DNA of 17,548 bases. Origin: Entrophospora sp. SA101. Its lineage: Eukaryota; Glomeromycota; Glomeromycetes; Entrophosporales; Entrophosporaceae. Made by a program: the position numbers and the translations under genes. Under the pieces are notes generated by a model, which was not told the origin of the DNA, made no database searches, and saw nothing but the letters and a program-made list of their open reading frames with translations. The stretch is from assembly GCA_958430865.1 (NCBI GenBank), contig CAUDNR010000654.1, positions 516-18,063 of the forward strand, written 5' to 3'. Shown one piece after another: positions 1 to 9,725 of this stretch. Every line of letters begins with the position of its first letter. The first letter of the stretch is position 1.

Positions 1-100
1 ACCTAAGCTACATTTTGATAACATTTTATGTGTAGTTATTATGCGCGTTTCTGTATAATTAGTAAAAACAGGTGTCCGGATACTTTTTGTCCAGGGAGTG
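1..100. mobile_element. Right end of a Tc1/mariner-like transposon, cut by window edge
   Basis: Bases 70-100 read as the terminal inverted repeat of a Tc1/mariner-type element. On the minus strand the end begins CACTCCCTGGACAAAAAGTA and runs on into ATCCGGACACC, the style of terminus typical of these elements. It is followed directly by TA (101-102), the expected target dinucleotide. The other end and any transposase lie left of the window, so I cannot say whether the element is autonomous. Bases 1-69 are AT-rich with no coding signal and would be its subterminal part. Confidence 0.55.
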
Positions 101-1442
101 TATATACGCATATAAATATAACATTAATATATTTTCCTTTTTGAGTAAGATCAACGATGATGAATACAAGTTGTAAAATGAGTATCAGTACGATGTGAGT
201 AAAGCTTCCAAAATACGATCCTGAATAAGAACGGTTGAGAAAATTGCTGAATTTAGTCAATTGGCGATTTGTACATGACGAAATTCATATTTATCGCCAA
301 GGACCTTTTGACGAAATTGACGAAATTGATTTAGCCAATCAAATCAGATACTTTGCGATATTTGCCGATCACTAAATAAATTTTAGTGGACGTGACGGAC
401 GATTGATTCCTATACACATATTGGTTGATTTTATATAATGCAAAACATTTCAGCCAATACATTAACATCATGCAACAATTTTATACAAGGATAGTGATGG
501 GAAAATTGCTGGTAATATGTAATTACCATATCAGACGATTTGTTTTTTGGACCCTTCTTTCAAACCCTACACACGCATGTAAACTCGATAGGTCGGTCAT
601 TTATTTATTTTAAACAATTTTCGACTTAATGAGCTTACATGTATATCTTATTGTGTGTGTGTAACTGGACAGTAGAGTGATAATTAACCCTAAAAAATTT
701 ATTTGCTCCGCAAAAAAAAAACTATTTTTACTATTCAATAGCTCGTCTAACCAATGGCACCACCTCAAACCTAATGGATTATTACTAGTATAAGGTATTC
801 ATAACGTTAGATCATACCATACTGAATTTTGAGGTTCAAACAAAATCGACGCATATGCTCAAAGTACATTTTTTGAGAACCTAGGGTTTTAATAATTTTA
901 TTAATTGTATTATACATGGCATTTTATATAGCAATTCAATATGTAGAGTAACGTTGGGTATTTACCATGGTGATTATTCTCAATTCTTTTTTATCATGAT
1001 GATGATGATAAGACAAAGGGTTCCGAATCTAAATCATTTTTTTGTTGGAATCACTATACTGATATATATATTTAGCCATACCTTTGATCATTGGTTATGA
1101 AAATTTGGTCGGTTTACTTGGTCAACTTCAATTTCGATTTCGTCACATTTGGTCAAATGCGACGAAATTAACAACGGTTTGACGAAATAGTTCCCCGCCC
1201 TGCAAAGCATTTTATCAACCATTCTTAATTGTGATAATTGGTAAATAATCGGTGAATGTTATTTGACAGATATTCAGATTTTTAATTATTACATGGGCAG
1301 TGGCTATGTTCTAAATGATTAACCCTTATTTCCTCAAATGATGAATGAACATATTAATATTGGAAATGTAGTAATTATTGTTAAAAAATATGTTATTTTC
1401 CTGCAAAATCATTTGTAACCACAGCACATTTAAAATTACATA
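101..1442. other. Gene-free AT-rich stretch with GACGAAAT motifs
   Basis: No gene could be supported. The open stretches here are short, low in complexity and start without convincing context. Six copies of GACGAAAT or its complement lie in two clusters (about 275-325 and 1135-1185). A small inverted repeat TTGGCGAT/ATCGCCAA pairs 261-268 with 293-300. The second cluster ends at CCCCGCCCTG (about 1193-1202), which could be the end of a small transposable element, but no matching second end was found. Confidence 0.4.
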
Positions 1443-2107
1443 GGCAACCTGTTAAACCGAAGGCAATTGTGCAGGAACTTTTCTTCAGATTAACGGGGTT
1501 TCGGATTAATGGGGTTTTTATAATCCGAAGTTATTATTAGAGTCATAAATTAATTCGGATAAACGGAGTAATAAATTTAAATATTTGATATGAATTTGCA
1601 GTGAATTGGTTTGGATTCAATAATAAAAATATCACTCATTTTTTAGAATTTCAGAAACAGTAGATTCACTGACATTATATTTAGATGCAATCTGGTTGTT
1701 CTTTATGTTTGAGTCTTTATTTTTTCAATGCATGTTTCTATTTTTTGTGAGGTTGTTATAGGCGTATATTTTCTTTTTGATGCCCCAACTTCTTTTTCGG
1801 TGGATTTTTTTTTCCTCTTGTTTGCGCTAGAGGAAAGTCTATTACTATTCTAGTTATTGTTTGCTATTTCCATGGTAATTTGTATTTGTATAACTTGTAT
1901 ATTATTATTGGCCCAATTTTTATTTCACTTCGATTTATAAAAATTCGGATTACATATAAATGGCTTCAAAAAATTTAAAAATTTCTTCGATTTACGGTTT
2001 ATTAGTGACATTCATATTAACTTACATATGTTTGGTTTTGGTGTATTAAAAATTATTCATTTTAACGGGTTTTTCGAATTAACGGGGTTCGGATCAACAG
2101 GGTTGCC
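1443..2107 (-). mobile_element. Decayed pogo/Tigger-like DNA transposon (665 bp)
   Basis: The ends form imperfect terminal inverted repeats: GGCAACCTGTTAAACCGAA at the left and, on the minus strand, GGCAACCCTGTTGATCCGAA at the right. Both are flanked by TA (1441-1442 and 2108-2109), the target duplication of the Tc1/mariner/pogo superfamily. Subterminal DNA repeats a GATTAACGGGGTT-like unit several times near both ends (1489-1530 and 2062-2095), a pattern common in pogo/Tigger elements. The interior holds a minus-strand relic of a CENP-B-type helix-turn-helix and nothing of a DDE catalytic domain, so this is an internally deleted, non-autonomous copy. Confidence 0.65.
1632..1873 (-). pseudogene. 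Relic of transposase N-terminus with CENP-B-type HTH
   Basis: Read on the minus strand from an ATG at 1873, the region gives, over several frames, a lysine/arginine-rich stretch (KRKYTPITTSQKIE) and then NNQIASKYNVSESTVSEIL. The second part matches the recognition-helix region of CENP-B N-terminal/Psq-type helix-turn-helix domains (pattern: IAxxYxVSxSTVSxI). These domains bind the inverted repeats in pogo-family transposases. An in-frame TAG follows seven codons after the ATG, and a further frame change lies near 1710, so it cannot make a protein. It is located inside terminal repeats typical of that family, which supports the call. No CENP-B middle domain or DDE domain is present. Confidence 0.55.
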
Positions 2108-2109
2108 TA

Positions 2110-2856
2110 TTTAACGAATTAACGAAAGAATACAACTCAATCAAATCAGTGCAACATACTTTGTAACAATTAGAAAAGATTGGCAATATTTAGAAAGAAT
2201 TGGAAGAAAAGGAAAATTTTCGTTTCACAAAATTGATTGCGTTGTATAAATCTTTCGATCATTGATCATGATTTATGATTATGATCACTCTCCCAATTTT
2301 TTTAAAAAACATTCAGAGGTTGTATTTATAAGTAAAAAAATGAAAAAGAAATCACTTGATTAAAATCAAGCCTTTTCCAAAAATGTGTTGTTAAAGAAAA
2401 TTAATTAATTCGTGATCCGCGATAGAAGTAGACACCACAATTAGTAAATTTTGGGGGATCGTCACTATTAAATGGTTACAATTGACCAACTTCCAATGTT
2501 TTTTTACAAGCACACATGATAAATATTACACAGAATATTAAATCATATGATGCAAAAAATCTCAAATATTATTTTGGTATATTTTTTATTATTGTTTTCT
2601 TTACAAGCTTTTGATTTTGCTACTTAGCAACCGTGGATTTCAAAGAATTTTTACTATGTTATTTCATTGTTTCACAAATTTTATAAAAATAAAATTTATA
2701 ATTTTTTATTAAAACAGTCCATGAATGAAGTGAAGCAAGACCAATTATTTATACTAATATATAAAATGTAAGTTTTTTAAATAGTATGAATATTTATTAT
2801 GAGAAATTATTTTTATTACTGAATATAAATGTAAAAATAGTCTATTTGTCAATTTT
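2110..2856. other. AT-rich spacer without a recognised gene
   Basis: Nothing codes convincingly here. The stretch is made of A/T runs with a few short palindromes such as the GATCATTGATCATGAT cluster near 2259-2274. It separates the pogo-like element from the 3' end of the minus-strand broken gene that follows. Confidence 0.4.
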
Positions 2857-3952
2857 TTATCTACTACTACTATTATTAACGTTATTTTTTTCCAACATTT
2901 TATCAGAGATATCTTTTTTCATTGCAGATGATATCTGGATATCCAATTTCGAATGGTTTCTACTTTTGGAATTTGTTCAAGTGTAAAATTATTATTATTT
3001 GCTTCTTCAATAAGTTCCTGATGCATTGATTCTGGTGTGTATCTTTGGCTTTTATCATAATTACCAGAATGAAAGTAAGTTGAGAAAATCTACAATTATT
3101 TTTGGCATTCTTTTTCCACAACCTTTTTTTCCAAATTTTTGTTTTCCCTTAACTGCCCATCCTAATTTAAGTGGGAATTTGTCTTCTACACATTGTCTAA
3201 ATTAATGTATTAATATATCATAAATATTAAATTATATGGTTTTTATTATATATTTAGGAATATTCTTATCCTTCTTTTAAATTTAAAACATCACAGTGGA
3301 AAAAATCAGAATTCTGGAAGTTGGATACATTATAAGCATCATTATTTACTATAATAAAATGTTATATTCAAAAAATTAAATTTTTTTTGCTAGGATAATT
3401 CTAATTACAGTAGTTATCAAATACTTTAGAGTTTACCATTGACAAAATGATTTGTTTCATTACAAAGAGTATTTTCAAAATTTTTTTTCTGTTTTTTTTT
3501 CTAATTGATTCACCTATTATTTATTAAATACATTAATATTGACATTAATGAATTTTATGTATATATACTAGATATTATATTTATTTACCTGTTACATCAG
3601 GAATTGGTATACTCCATTTCTCCTTTGGCATAGAATGTGGTGTGAATGTTGGTTCAGGTTTTGTGAATTGCTGTTTAATTAAACCATCTATTTTTGTGGG
3701 TGAAAATTTAGTCCAATCATCTACATTAGGTAACTCACAAGCAAATATAAATCCACTAGATTCCTCATCAATTGGCCACTTCCAAGAATACCATACTCCA
3801 ACAATTGTATCTACAATTTTTCCAACATTCCTCTTTGGCTCAATATGTGCAACTGATGTTCCTTGAATCTTATTTCTGATGGCTTTTTCAATATCTTCAC
3901 CTGTTTCTACATCATTTCCCAAACTCACAAATCTTTTGATTGCATGTGAGAT
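2857..3952 (-). pseudogene. Broken two-exon gene of a probable glomeromycotan repeat family
   Basis: Two coding blocks lie on the minus strand. The first (3952-3589) is open for about 120 residues, includes GTSVAHIEPKRNVGKIVDT and WYSWKWPIDEESSGFIFA, starts after a possible acceptor (AATAG) and ends at a good donor (CAG/GTAAAT). The second (3185-2857), after a TGTAG acceptor, reads KFPLKLGWAVKG, FGKKGCGKRM, then in other frames FHSGNYDKSQRYTPESMHQE and IPKVETIRNWISRY, ending at a TAA at 2857. Frame changes near 3075 and 2935 break the second block. The KRM...YFxxGN...RYT...IPKVxTIxNWIxRY pattern resembles the C-terminus of a dispersed family I associate with Rhizophagus genomes; this is memory, not a search. 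Function unknown. No start codon is visible upstream of 3952, so the 5' end is missing or in an undetected exon. GTG at 3928 is not a credible eukaryotic start. Confidence 0.5.
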
Positions 3953-3959
3953 CTATTCA

Positions 3960-4315
3960 AATATTAATGTTATTATAGATAATGAAAGTTTAAAAATAAA
4001 TAAATTAGTTTCTAATTCAATTGGATCATTGATAAAATGAATTCATCAATTGGCTAATATATTATTAACTAAACAGGTAATTTCTCAAACTATAACTAAT
4101 TAAAACTTTGACCAAAATTTGATAAGTTTTATTGATTTAACTGACTTATATTCAAATTATTATAGTCAGTCTATGTAATTGTGTTTTAATTCAAATATGG
4201 GTTTGAGACTATATATGGATTGTTCAAAAATTAGACATGCCTGATTTTATAATTTCAATTAATGAAATAATCAATTTATCAACTAAAATATATATTGAAT
4301 AATTTGGAATCTGGG
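3960..4315. other. Spacer between the two minus-strand broken genes
   Basis: This is AT-rich DNA with no open stretch of coding character. It could be intron or 5' flank of the downstream broken gene, but no exon was found in it. Confidence 0.35.
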
Positions 4316-4915
4316 TTATTCTATAGCAACAATTTCTCTATCATCATAAATTTCAATGCAACAAAGTTTATTTTTTATACTTTGGAAAAATAAGCATCTT
4401 TTTCTTTTGTAGTCAGAGATAAATGATGACATGTAGCCAGTGCCTGCTCCATGCCAACTTTCACTATCTGATACACCTAATCCATATATAAATATTTTTA
4501 TACTTTTCTACCATTACTGAAAATGGTCTAAATAATACATCATCTAAAAGTTTTTCTAATATTAAAAGATTATCTAAACCAAATTCACTCCAGAATATTT
4601 GGTTTTTTTTTAAAAAATTCTTTGATACAATGTATTAAGAGCATTACTTATATGATCTTTTTCTTCACCAATATACTCACCTGACTCACAAATATATCCT
4701 GGCTGACCTTTACTATTTTTAAAAGCACATACAGTGAAATTTCGTCCATTTAGTTCTGTTACTATTGACATTCCTATGTGTATAGGAAATGATTCTTGCC
4801 CATTTTCAGTAATTATTTCCAACCACCAATTACGTGAAAAAAGTCCAAAATGTAATTCAGGAATAATAAGACCACAAGAAATAAGTGTAGGAGCAACAAT
4901 TTTACTTTTAGTCAT
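4316..4915 (-). pseudogene. Lineage-type hypothetical gene with two compensating frameshifts
   Basis: From an ATG at 4915 the minus strand reads 101 residues (beginning MTKSKIVAPTLISCGLIIPE, ending LYQRIF) to a TAA at 4612-4610. The coding signal then continues one frame over (QIFWSEFGLDNLLILEKLL to RPFSVMVE, about 4601-4520) and returns to the first frame (KIFIYGLGVSDSESWHGAG to DDREIVAIE), ending at a TAA at 4318-4316. The two shifts fall at a 9-base A run (about 4601-4609) and a short A run near 4517, and they cancel: start to stop is exactly 600 bp. A joined product would be near 200 residues. I know of no assigned domain. I recall similar proteins as abundant in Rhizophagus, often longer, but cannot verify this. 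Two homopolymer indels fit either decay or sequencing error. Confidence 0.5.
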
Positions 4916-5865
4916 AGTTTTATAAAATTAAATAAAATAAATGCACAATTGTATAGTAAGCAAGCTGAGATTTTAACGTTTTTTATGTTTTGATATCCCC
5001 ACAATTTACTAATTGATTTTCAAAATTTTGTGCACTTGTATCACGAATCACGAATTAAATATGTTTTATACGACGTTTCACACGATCGACATGTCTGTAC
5101 GTAAGTAGAAAATATGTCAATTTTACTATTAAAGTCGAAGAAACCTTTTTATTCGTCATTAATACACTCACATGAATTTTTAACCAGAAATGTGATATTT
5201 TGTATTACTATTACGTTCTTTTGAGACTCGTTTTATTTTTCATTGATATAGATAATTCTAATATAGGTATTGTAGGATGCTTTGAAAGACATGGCACTTT
5301 TTTGTATTTTTTTTGAGAGAAAGTTACATGAGAATAAGTTCATTATTATTATTATTTAATTGAAAAAAAATAGAACGTGATGTTGATAGCATAGAAGTTG
5401 AAAATGATGAGGAAATTCTTGCATTAAAACGTTGACAGTTTTCCTTTTCAAGAAAGGTGATCAGTTTAAAAATGATAATTTTATTAATTTAGATTCAAAA
5501 AATTAATTTGCATTGAATTTTGAATTATTATTTTATCACAATTGTCATTAATTAATTGTTCAAGCAACATACTGGTTCAATATTTTTAATGCTACCGACT
5601 GGCACGCTTTAAATAAAAATGAAAATATTATTGTTTATAATGCTTTTTTCAAAATATTAAAACTTTGATCCTGTATGAATATTAGTACAGAGTAATAGTT
5701 TTTTCAAAGATACTAAGACTAAATAAATTAAAAAATAATAATTTATTTTTTTGATTATATCAAATTAATGAAAATGTGAAATTAAGTTATAACACGCATT
5801 TAACAAATGCATGTTATAAAGTAGTTTGATTTATTTATTATACATGTATGTAAAAATGCAAACAT
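4916..5865. other. Gene-free AT-rich spacer
   Basis: No gene could be supported. A short acidic open stretch at about 5375-5436 on the plus strand (VDSIEVENDEEILALKR then a stop) resembles tails of transposase-derived genes, but it is too short to assign. The rest is A/T runs. Confidence 0.35.
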
Positions 5866-5997
5866 CAGGAAAATAAATCTTACATAAACCTACGTAGGGT
5901 TCAGAATTGGCCAGCATTATGTCGATATTTTGGTAATTCTGTTAACATTCCGCATAATGCTGGTCAGTTTTAAACCCTACGTAGGTTTATTTTCCTG
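5866..5997. mobile_element. Hairpin MITE with long imperfect inverted repeats (132 bp)
   Basis: The stretch folds on itself almost completely. CAGGAAAATAAA at the left pairs with TTTATTTTCCTG at the right; ACCTACGTAGGGTT pairs with AACCCTACGTAGGT; GGCCAGCATTATG pairs with CATAATGCTGGTC, leaving a loop of about 30 bases. The left arm carries an 11-base extra segment (about 5878-5888). Flanks are GCAAACAT on the left and ATGAACAT on the right, five of eight matching, so an eroded 8-bp target duplication is possible but unproven. It has no coding capacity. The superfamily is uncertain; a hAT relic lies 430 bp away. Confidence 0.6.
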
Positions 5998-6000
5998 ATG

Positions 6001-6429
6001 AACATTGAATTCATTTTTGGTTAGTTTGAGTGACCTAAAAATCCACAGGAAGGTAGAACATAATGTCATTATGCAAAAATAATAATGAAACCCTCTCTAT
6101 AAATTTATCTAAGGCTGTTAAGTCTATTATATATAATAATAATTAAAAACAAATATATTGTATGTATGTGTTTGTATGTATGCTAGTATGTATGTATGTA
6201 CGTATTAGTATGTATGCTCGTCATATTATAAATGTAGTAAAAGTTTAATGTACACATAATACAAGACAAATGCCTATAATACTAAATCTTATATTGATAA
6301 ATATCCACATTCTTTATGTTTTGAGTTTCATGCCTTCGTAAACCATTGATGTTTTTACACTCATAAATTACACTTGATTTGATTTTAATTTACAAAATTA
6401 AAGACTTTTTTTAATATCAAAATTTTTTG
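6001..6429. other. Spacer between hairpin element and hAT relic
   Basis: There is no gene signal. Apart from the GTAT microsatellite described separately, the stretch is AT-rich with no readable protein. If it once held upstream parts of the hAT transposase, they are no longer recognisable. Confidence 0.35.
6160..6220. repeat. Interrupted GTAT microsatellite
   Basis: GTAT/TATG tetranucleotides recur across about 60 bases, interrupted by GTGTTT, GCTA, CGTATTA and similar changes. It is a degenerate simple repeat. The irregular units and lack of spacers rule out a CRISPR array. Confidence 0.7.
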
Positions 6430-6683
6430 TTAAATTGGGCAAAATTGATAATTTCTGTTCCTGCTTCATCAGCTGCTTCTGAAAGGAATTGATTCGCCTT
6501 TCCTTTATGCATGATAAAAAGAGAAACAATTTGACACCTGAATGCTTTTTTAAATTGGCGTGTTTTTATTTCAATCACAAATTAAAAACACCAGCAATGA
6601 TAATGTAGATATTATGATATTGAAATGTGAGAGACGAAAATGATGAAAGTGATAACGACGATGAAAATGAGGATATGCAATAA
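6430..6683 (+). pseudogene. Relic of hAT transposase C-terminal dimerisation domain
   Basis: The plus strand reads LNWAKLIISVPASSAASERN, then, after a one-frame shift near 6489, FMHDKKRNNLTPECFFKLAC and YFNHKLKTP, then, after another shift, an acidic tail (NDESDNDDENEDMQ) ending at TAA 6681-6683. The order VPAxSAASER, then KRNxLxPE, then a hydrophobic helix is the signature of the hAT C-terminal dimerisation domain. In a live element this part holds the transposase together as an oligomer. Here two frameshifts and the loss of everything upstream (BED finger and RNase H-like core) make it a dead fragment of about 80 residues. The family call is firm; which hAT lineage is not clear. Confidence 0.7.
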
Positions 6684-7844
6684 ATATTACTCAATATTAA
6701 TCATTTAGTTAAATTTCGATTTTGTTAAATTTCAATAATTTATCCATATTTTATCCATATTGAATTTAATTGATTGTAACAATTAGAATAGAAAGTAGTG
6801 AAGAAGAGTGATAATAATATTGAAAATGATATTTAGTTACTATTTATACAATGCGCATGTAATTCCCATCTCTACACGTGACTGTACAGTATCGACAATT
6901 TTACATTGACATGTTTGTTTTGCAAGCGTTTATAATTTGTCGTTTAAAATAATATATACAATGATATAAACGGATACATAGTAAAACGTTTTCTTTTTCA
7001 TTTGGTAGTGGTTCAAAGTCACGAAACTTATGAAATTTTGATTTTTAACACTGTAGACATATTATAAATTTTTAAAGCTATTAAAAAATTACGCTTAATG
7101 AATTCCAAAAATGGATATCTCGCTTTCCATTTTATATATTACAATGACTATAATATGAAGAGTAATTCGAATGCAGAAAAAATGAATCCGGTATTTTTTA
7201 AATCTTGTAAGTCACATATAAGTCATAATCTCCAAAATAACGGTATAAATCACATAATCTTTGAAACGTCATAATATACAATTAGATTATAATTTTACAA
7301 TTATACCACGTCGCAACAAAATAGGGAGAGTTAATTCGAACGAAACTCTGGTGAGCGTATGTATGAACTTGTTCATATAAAAAAAAAGAATTGAGATACT
7401 GAAATTCCGATTGGCTAATTTGAATTTGAATTTGAATTACAAAAAAAGTGTTGAAAACGTTTGATAATATTAAGGATTGTTTGACGAAGATATTGACAAA
7501 GAACCTTATTGAGAAGATCTGAGATAAATTTGTATAGAAGACTTGGATTTTGTTGCGTATCCTTTTTTAAAACAATCTGCGAGCTTTCGTGCATTTTGAT
7601 GCATTTGAATACTTTAAAATTATTGGAATAAATGCAGTAGTTCACATTGATAAAATAATAATAAAGAAATAAATATTCAAGTCACCTATACTCTATTATT
7701 AATAATCATTGTTGGAAGATATAAAAAATCACGTGTTATGTGTAAACTAAAATTTTTTATTATTATGAGCAATTAATTATTAACGTGGACACAAATGGAC
7801 TTCATAAAATTTTTTTTTTAAAAAATAAAAAATAAAATTAAACA
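6684..7844. other. AT-rich spacer and 5' flank of the phospholipase C gene
   Basis: No gene is visible. Three GAATTT units in tandem lie at about 7420-7438. The last 150 bases before the gene are dominated by A and T runs, a composition usual for promoters in AT-rich fungal genomes. A CACGTG box lies in it and is listed separately. Confidence 0.35.
7730..7735. promoter_or_regulatory. CACGTG E-box upstream of the phospholipase C gene
   Basis: This palindromic CACGTG is 110 bases upstream of the start codon. In fungi such boxes bind bHLH factors of the Cbf1/Pho4 class. A six-base motif is weak evidence by itself, although in DNA this AT-rich it should be uncommon by chance. Confidence 0.2.
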
Positions 7845-9725
7845 ATGAGTGACTCAAGTACAACTACACTTACAGTACTTACCTTAAATTGCTGGTACTT
7901 TTTTAAAGTTTTTTAGCTTCATGTTACTTTTCATTAAATTAATATTTTCTTTCCAATGTAAAAAACGAATTAGGGGTTTGAAATTCATTTCTAAAAAGCT
8001 TCAACAACGCATGGAAGCAATTGCCGATAAGCTTTCACAATCAGATTATGAGATAGTTTGCTTACAAGAAGTTTGGGTTTATGACAATTATAAATTGATC
8101 TGTAATAAAACAAGAAAAAGATTTCCATATTCCAGGTTTTATTCAAGGTATATAAATCATAAATAAGAAAAAGGCTGGAAAAAATATTTTTTATTAGATT
8201 AATTATAATTAATTACTTGTGTAAATTTCCTTTTCTTCGATGATCTGAAAAAAAGTGGTGTTTTCGGAAGTGGACTTGTAGTCCTTTCACGTTATCCAAT
8301 AGTTGAAGTAAATTTCCATAAATATCGATTAAATGGTCATCCAATCAAAGTTACACATGGTGATTGGTATGTGGGTAAAGGTGTTGCTAGTGCTGTTGTT
8401 GACCATCCTGTAGCTGGATTAATTGAAATATTTAACACTCATGTAAGTATGTATATATACATATAATGTATTCACTATATCACATATGCTATTTGTGAGT
8501 AAATATTTAATTATATATTAATTATTTATATTTCCATGCAAATATGTAAATAGACACATGCAGGCTATGGATCCAAAAATAATACGGATGTTTATTTAGG
8601 TCATAGAACTTCTCAAGGTTGGGAAATTTCCAATTTGCTTAGAGTTTCTACTTCAAGAGGTCGTAATGTTATTGCTGTAAGTAATTTTTTATTCTTTTCA
8701 TTCATTTCTATTCTTCCCCCAAAGATTTATGATAAAATTATTTTTTTACATGACAAAAATTTTAGCTTGGAGATTTTAATAGTGAACCGGATTCTATTCT
8801 GTATAAACTTGTGACAACACATGGACAAATGACTGATTCTTGGGCTTCACAAAATACTTCAAGTTCGTCGAATGTCTCAACGACATCTCTTAATAATGAT
8901 GCTGCTAATAATCCATTTGATCCAGCAACGTCTATCACTAAAAATGGCTACACCTGTGACTCACCTTTAAATACATGGTCAAATATATCTTTCAAACAAG
9001 CAAATCATAACAATTATAGTGGTGAACGTATCGATTACGTTTTTTATCGCAAAACATCAAGATTTTGGTGCAGTGGGTCACGTGTAGTGTTCACAGAAAA
9101 AATCCCAGAGTTAGGAGTTAGCTACTCTGATCATTTTGGTGTAGAAGCAAAATTTACACTTGTTAATCGTAATAAGAATTCTGTCATCCCACTTTCAGTC
9201 TGGGATTTTGAACCCCGTGAGACTTTATATGAATTAGACACCAATACACTTAAGATTTTAATGAGACTTTTCACAAATGATTTAGATAAATCGAAAACAA
9301 CCTCGAAGATATACATATTTCTATTTTATGCTTCATTTCTTTTGATATTTGGATTAATTTTGTTACAAATATTACTCACTGCCAATGCTATAAGCCAAGA
9401 TTATCAATACTTGGGTCTCATTTTTATCATAATAAATGGTCCTATTGCAGCTGTTGCCTCCATTCTAGGATTGATTGGTTTGCTTTTTGGCAATGAAGAA
9501 CGGAATATCCTTAGAGGGTTATTAGATGAATTGGAGACTTTTTTAAATGGAAAAAAAATTCTTGAAAGCAGAACAAGTATCGTTGGAATTCAAGAAGAAA
9601 TTAGTTATAATAATAATGATGATGATGGTGATGCTGATGACAGTATAAAAGACGATAACAATGATGAAAATAACGATAAAGGTAAAGGTGTTGATGATAA
9701 GGAAATGGGAGTAGAAGATCTTTAA
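7845..9725 (+). CDS. ISC1: Isc1/neutral sphingomyelinase-type phospholipase C (five exons)
   Basis: Hydrolyses the phosphodiester of sphingolipid head groups to release ceramide; in fungi the substrates are inositol phosphosphingolipids. Exons by my reading: 7845-7894, 7974-8147, 8256-8442, 8554-8676, 8766-9725, joined by GT-AG introns of 79-111 bp and giving 497 residues in one frame. The endonuclease/exonuclease/phosphatase fold spans about 1-315. Visible active-site motifs are LTLNCW (N15), CLQEVW (E49), HGDWYVGKG (P-loop-like, D111 and K116), FNTHTHAGYG (H137/H139), LGDFNS (D181, N183), GERIDYVFYRK (D268) and SYSDHFGVEA (D300, H301). Two membrane segments follow (about 360-383 and 394-420), as in Isc1 and animal nSMases, so it should be anchored in an endomembrane. 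The last 40 residues are an Asp/Asn-rich tail. The first ATG sits in AAACAATGAG and precedes the motif directly. All key residues are present, so it is likely functional. Confidence 0.92.

Noticed and set aside
39..613. Open stretches of about 60-73 codons near the left edge on both strands
   Set aside because: They have low-complexity, hydrophobic or random composition, no homology I recognise, and one overlaps a transposon end. Lengths of this order are expected by chance.
2786..2986. Plus-strand open stretch of 66 codons rich in Leu, Ile and Phe
   Set aside because: It lies opposite the 3' end of the minus-strand broken gene, which reads as the meaningful strand.
3642..3866. Plus-strand open stretch inside the minus-strand broken gene
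   Set aside because: It is the complement of a coherent exon (GTSVAHIEPKRNVGKIVDT region).
4734..4925. Plus-strand open stretch opposite the gene ending at 4316
   Set aside because: It is the shadow of the minus-strand reading frame, which starts with ATG and carries the recognisable protein.
6160..6220. Possible CRISPR-like or regulatory repeat array
   Set aside because: The units are four bases long without unique spacers; it is an ordinary degenerate microsatellite in a eukaryotic genome.
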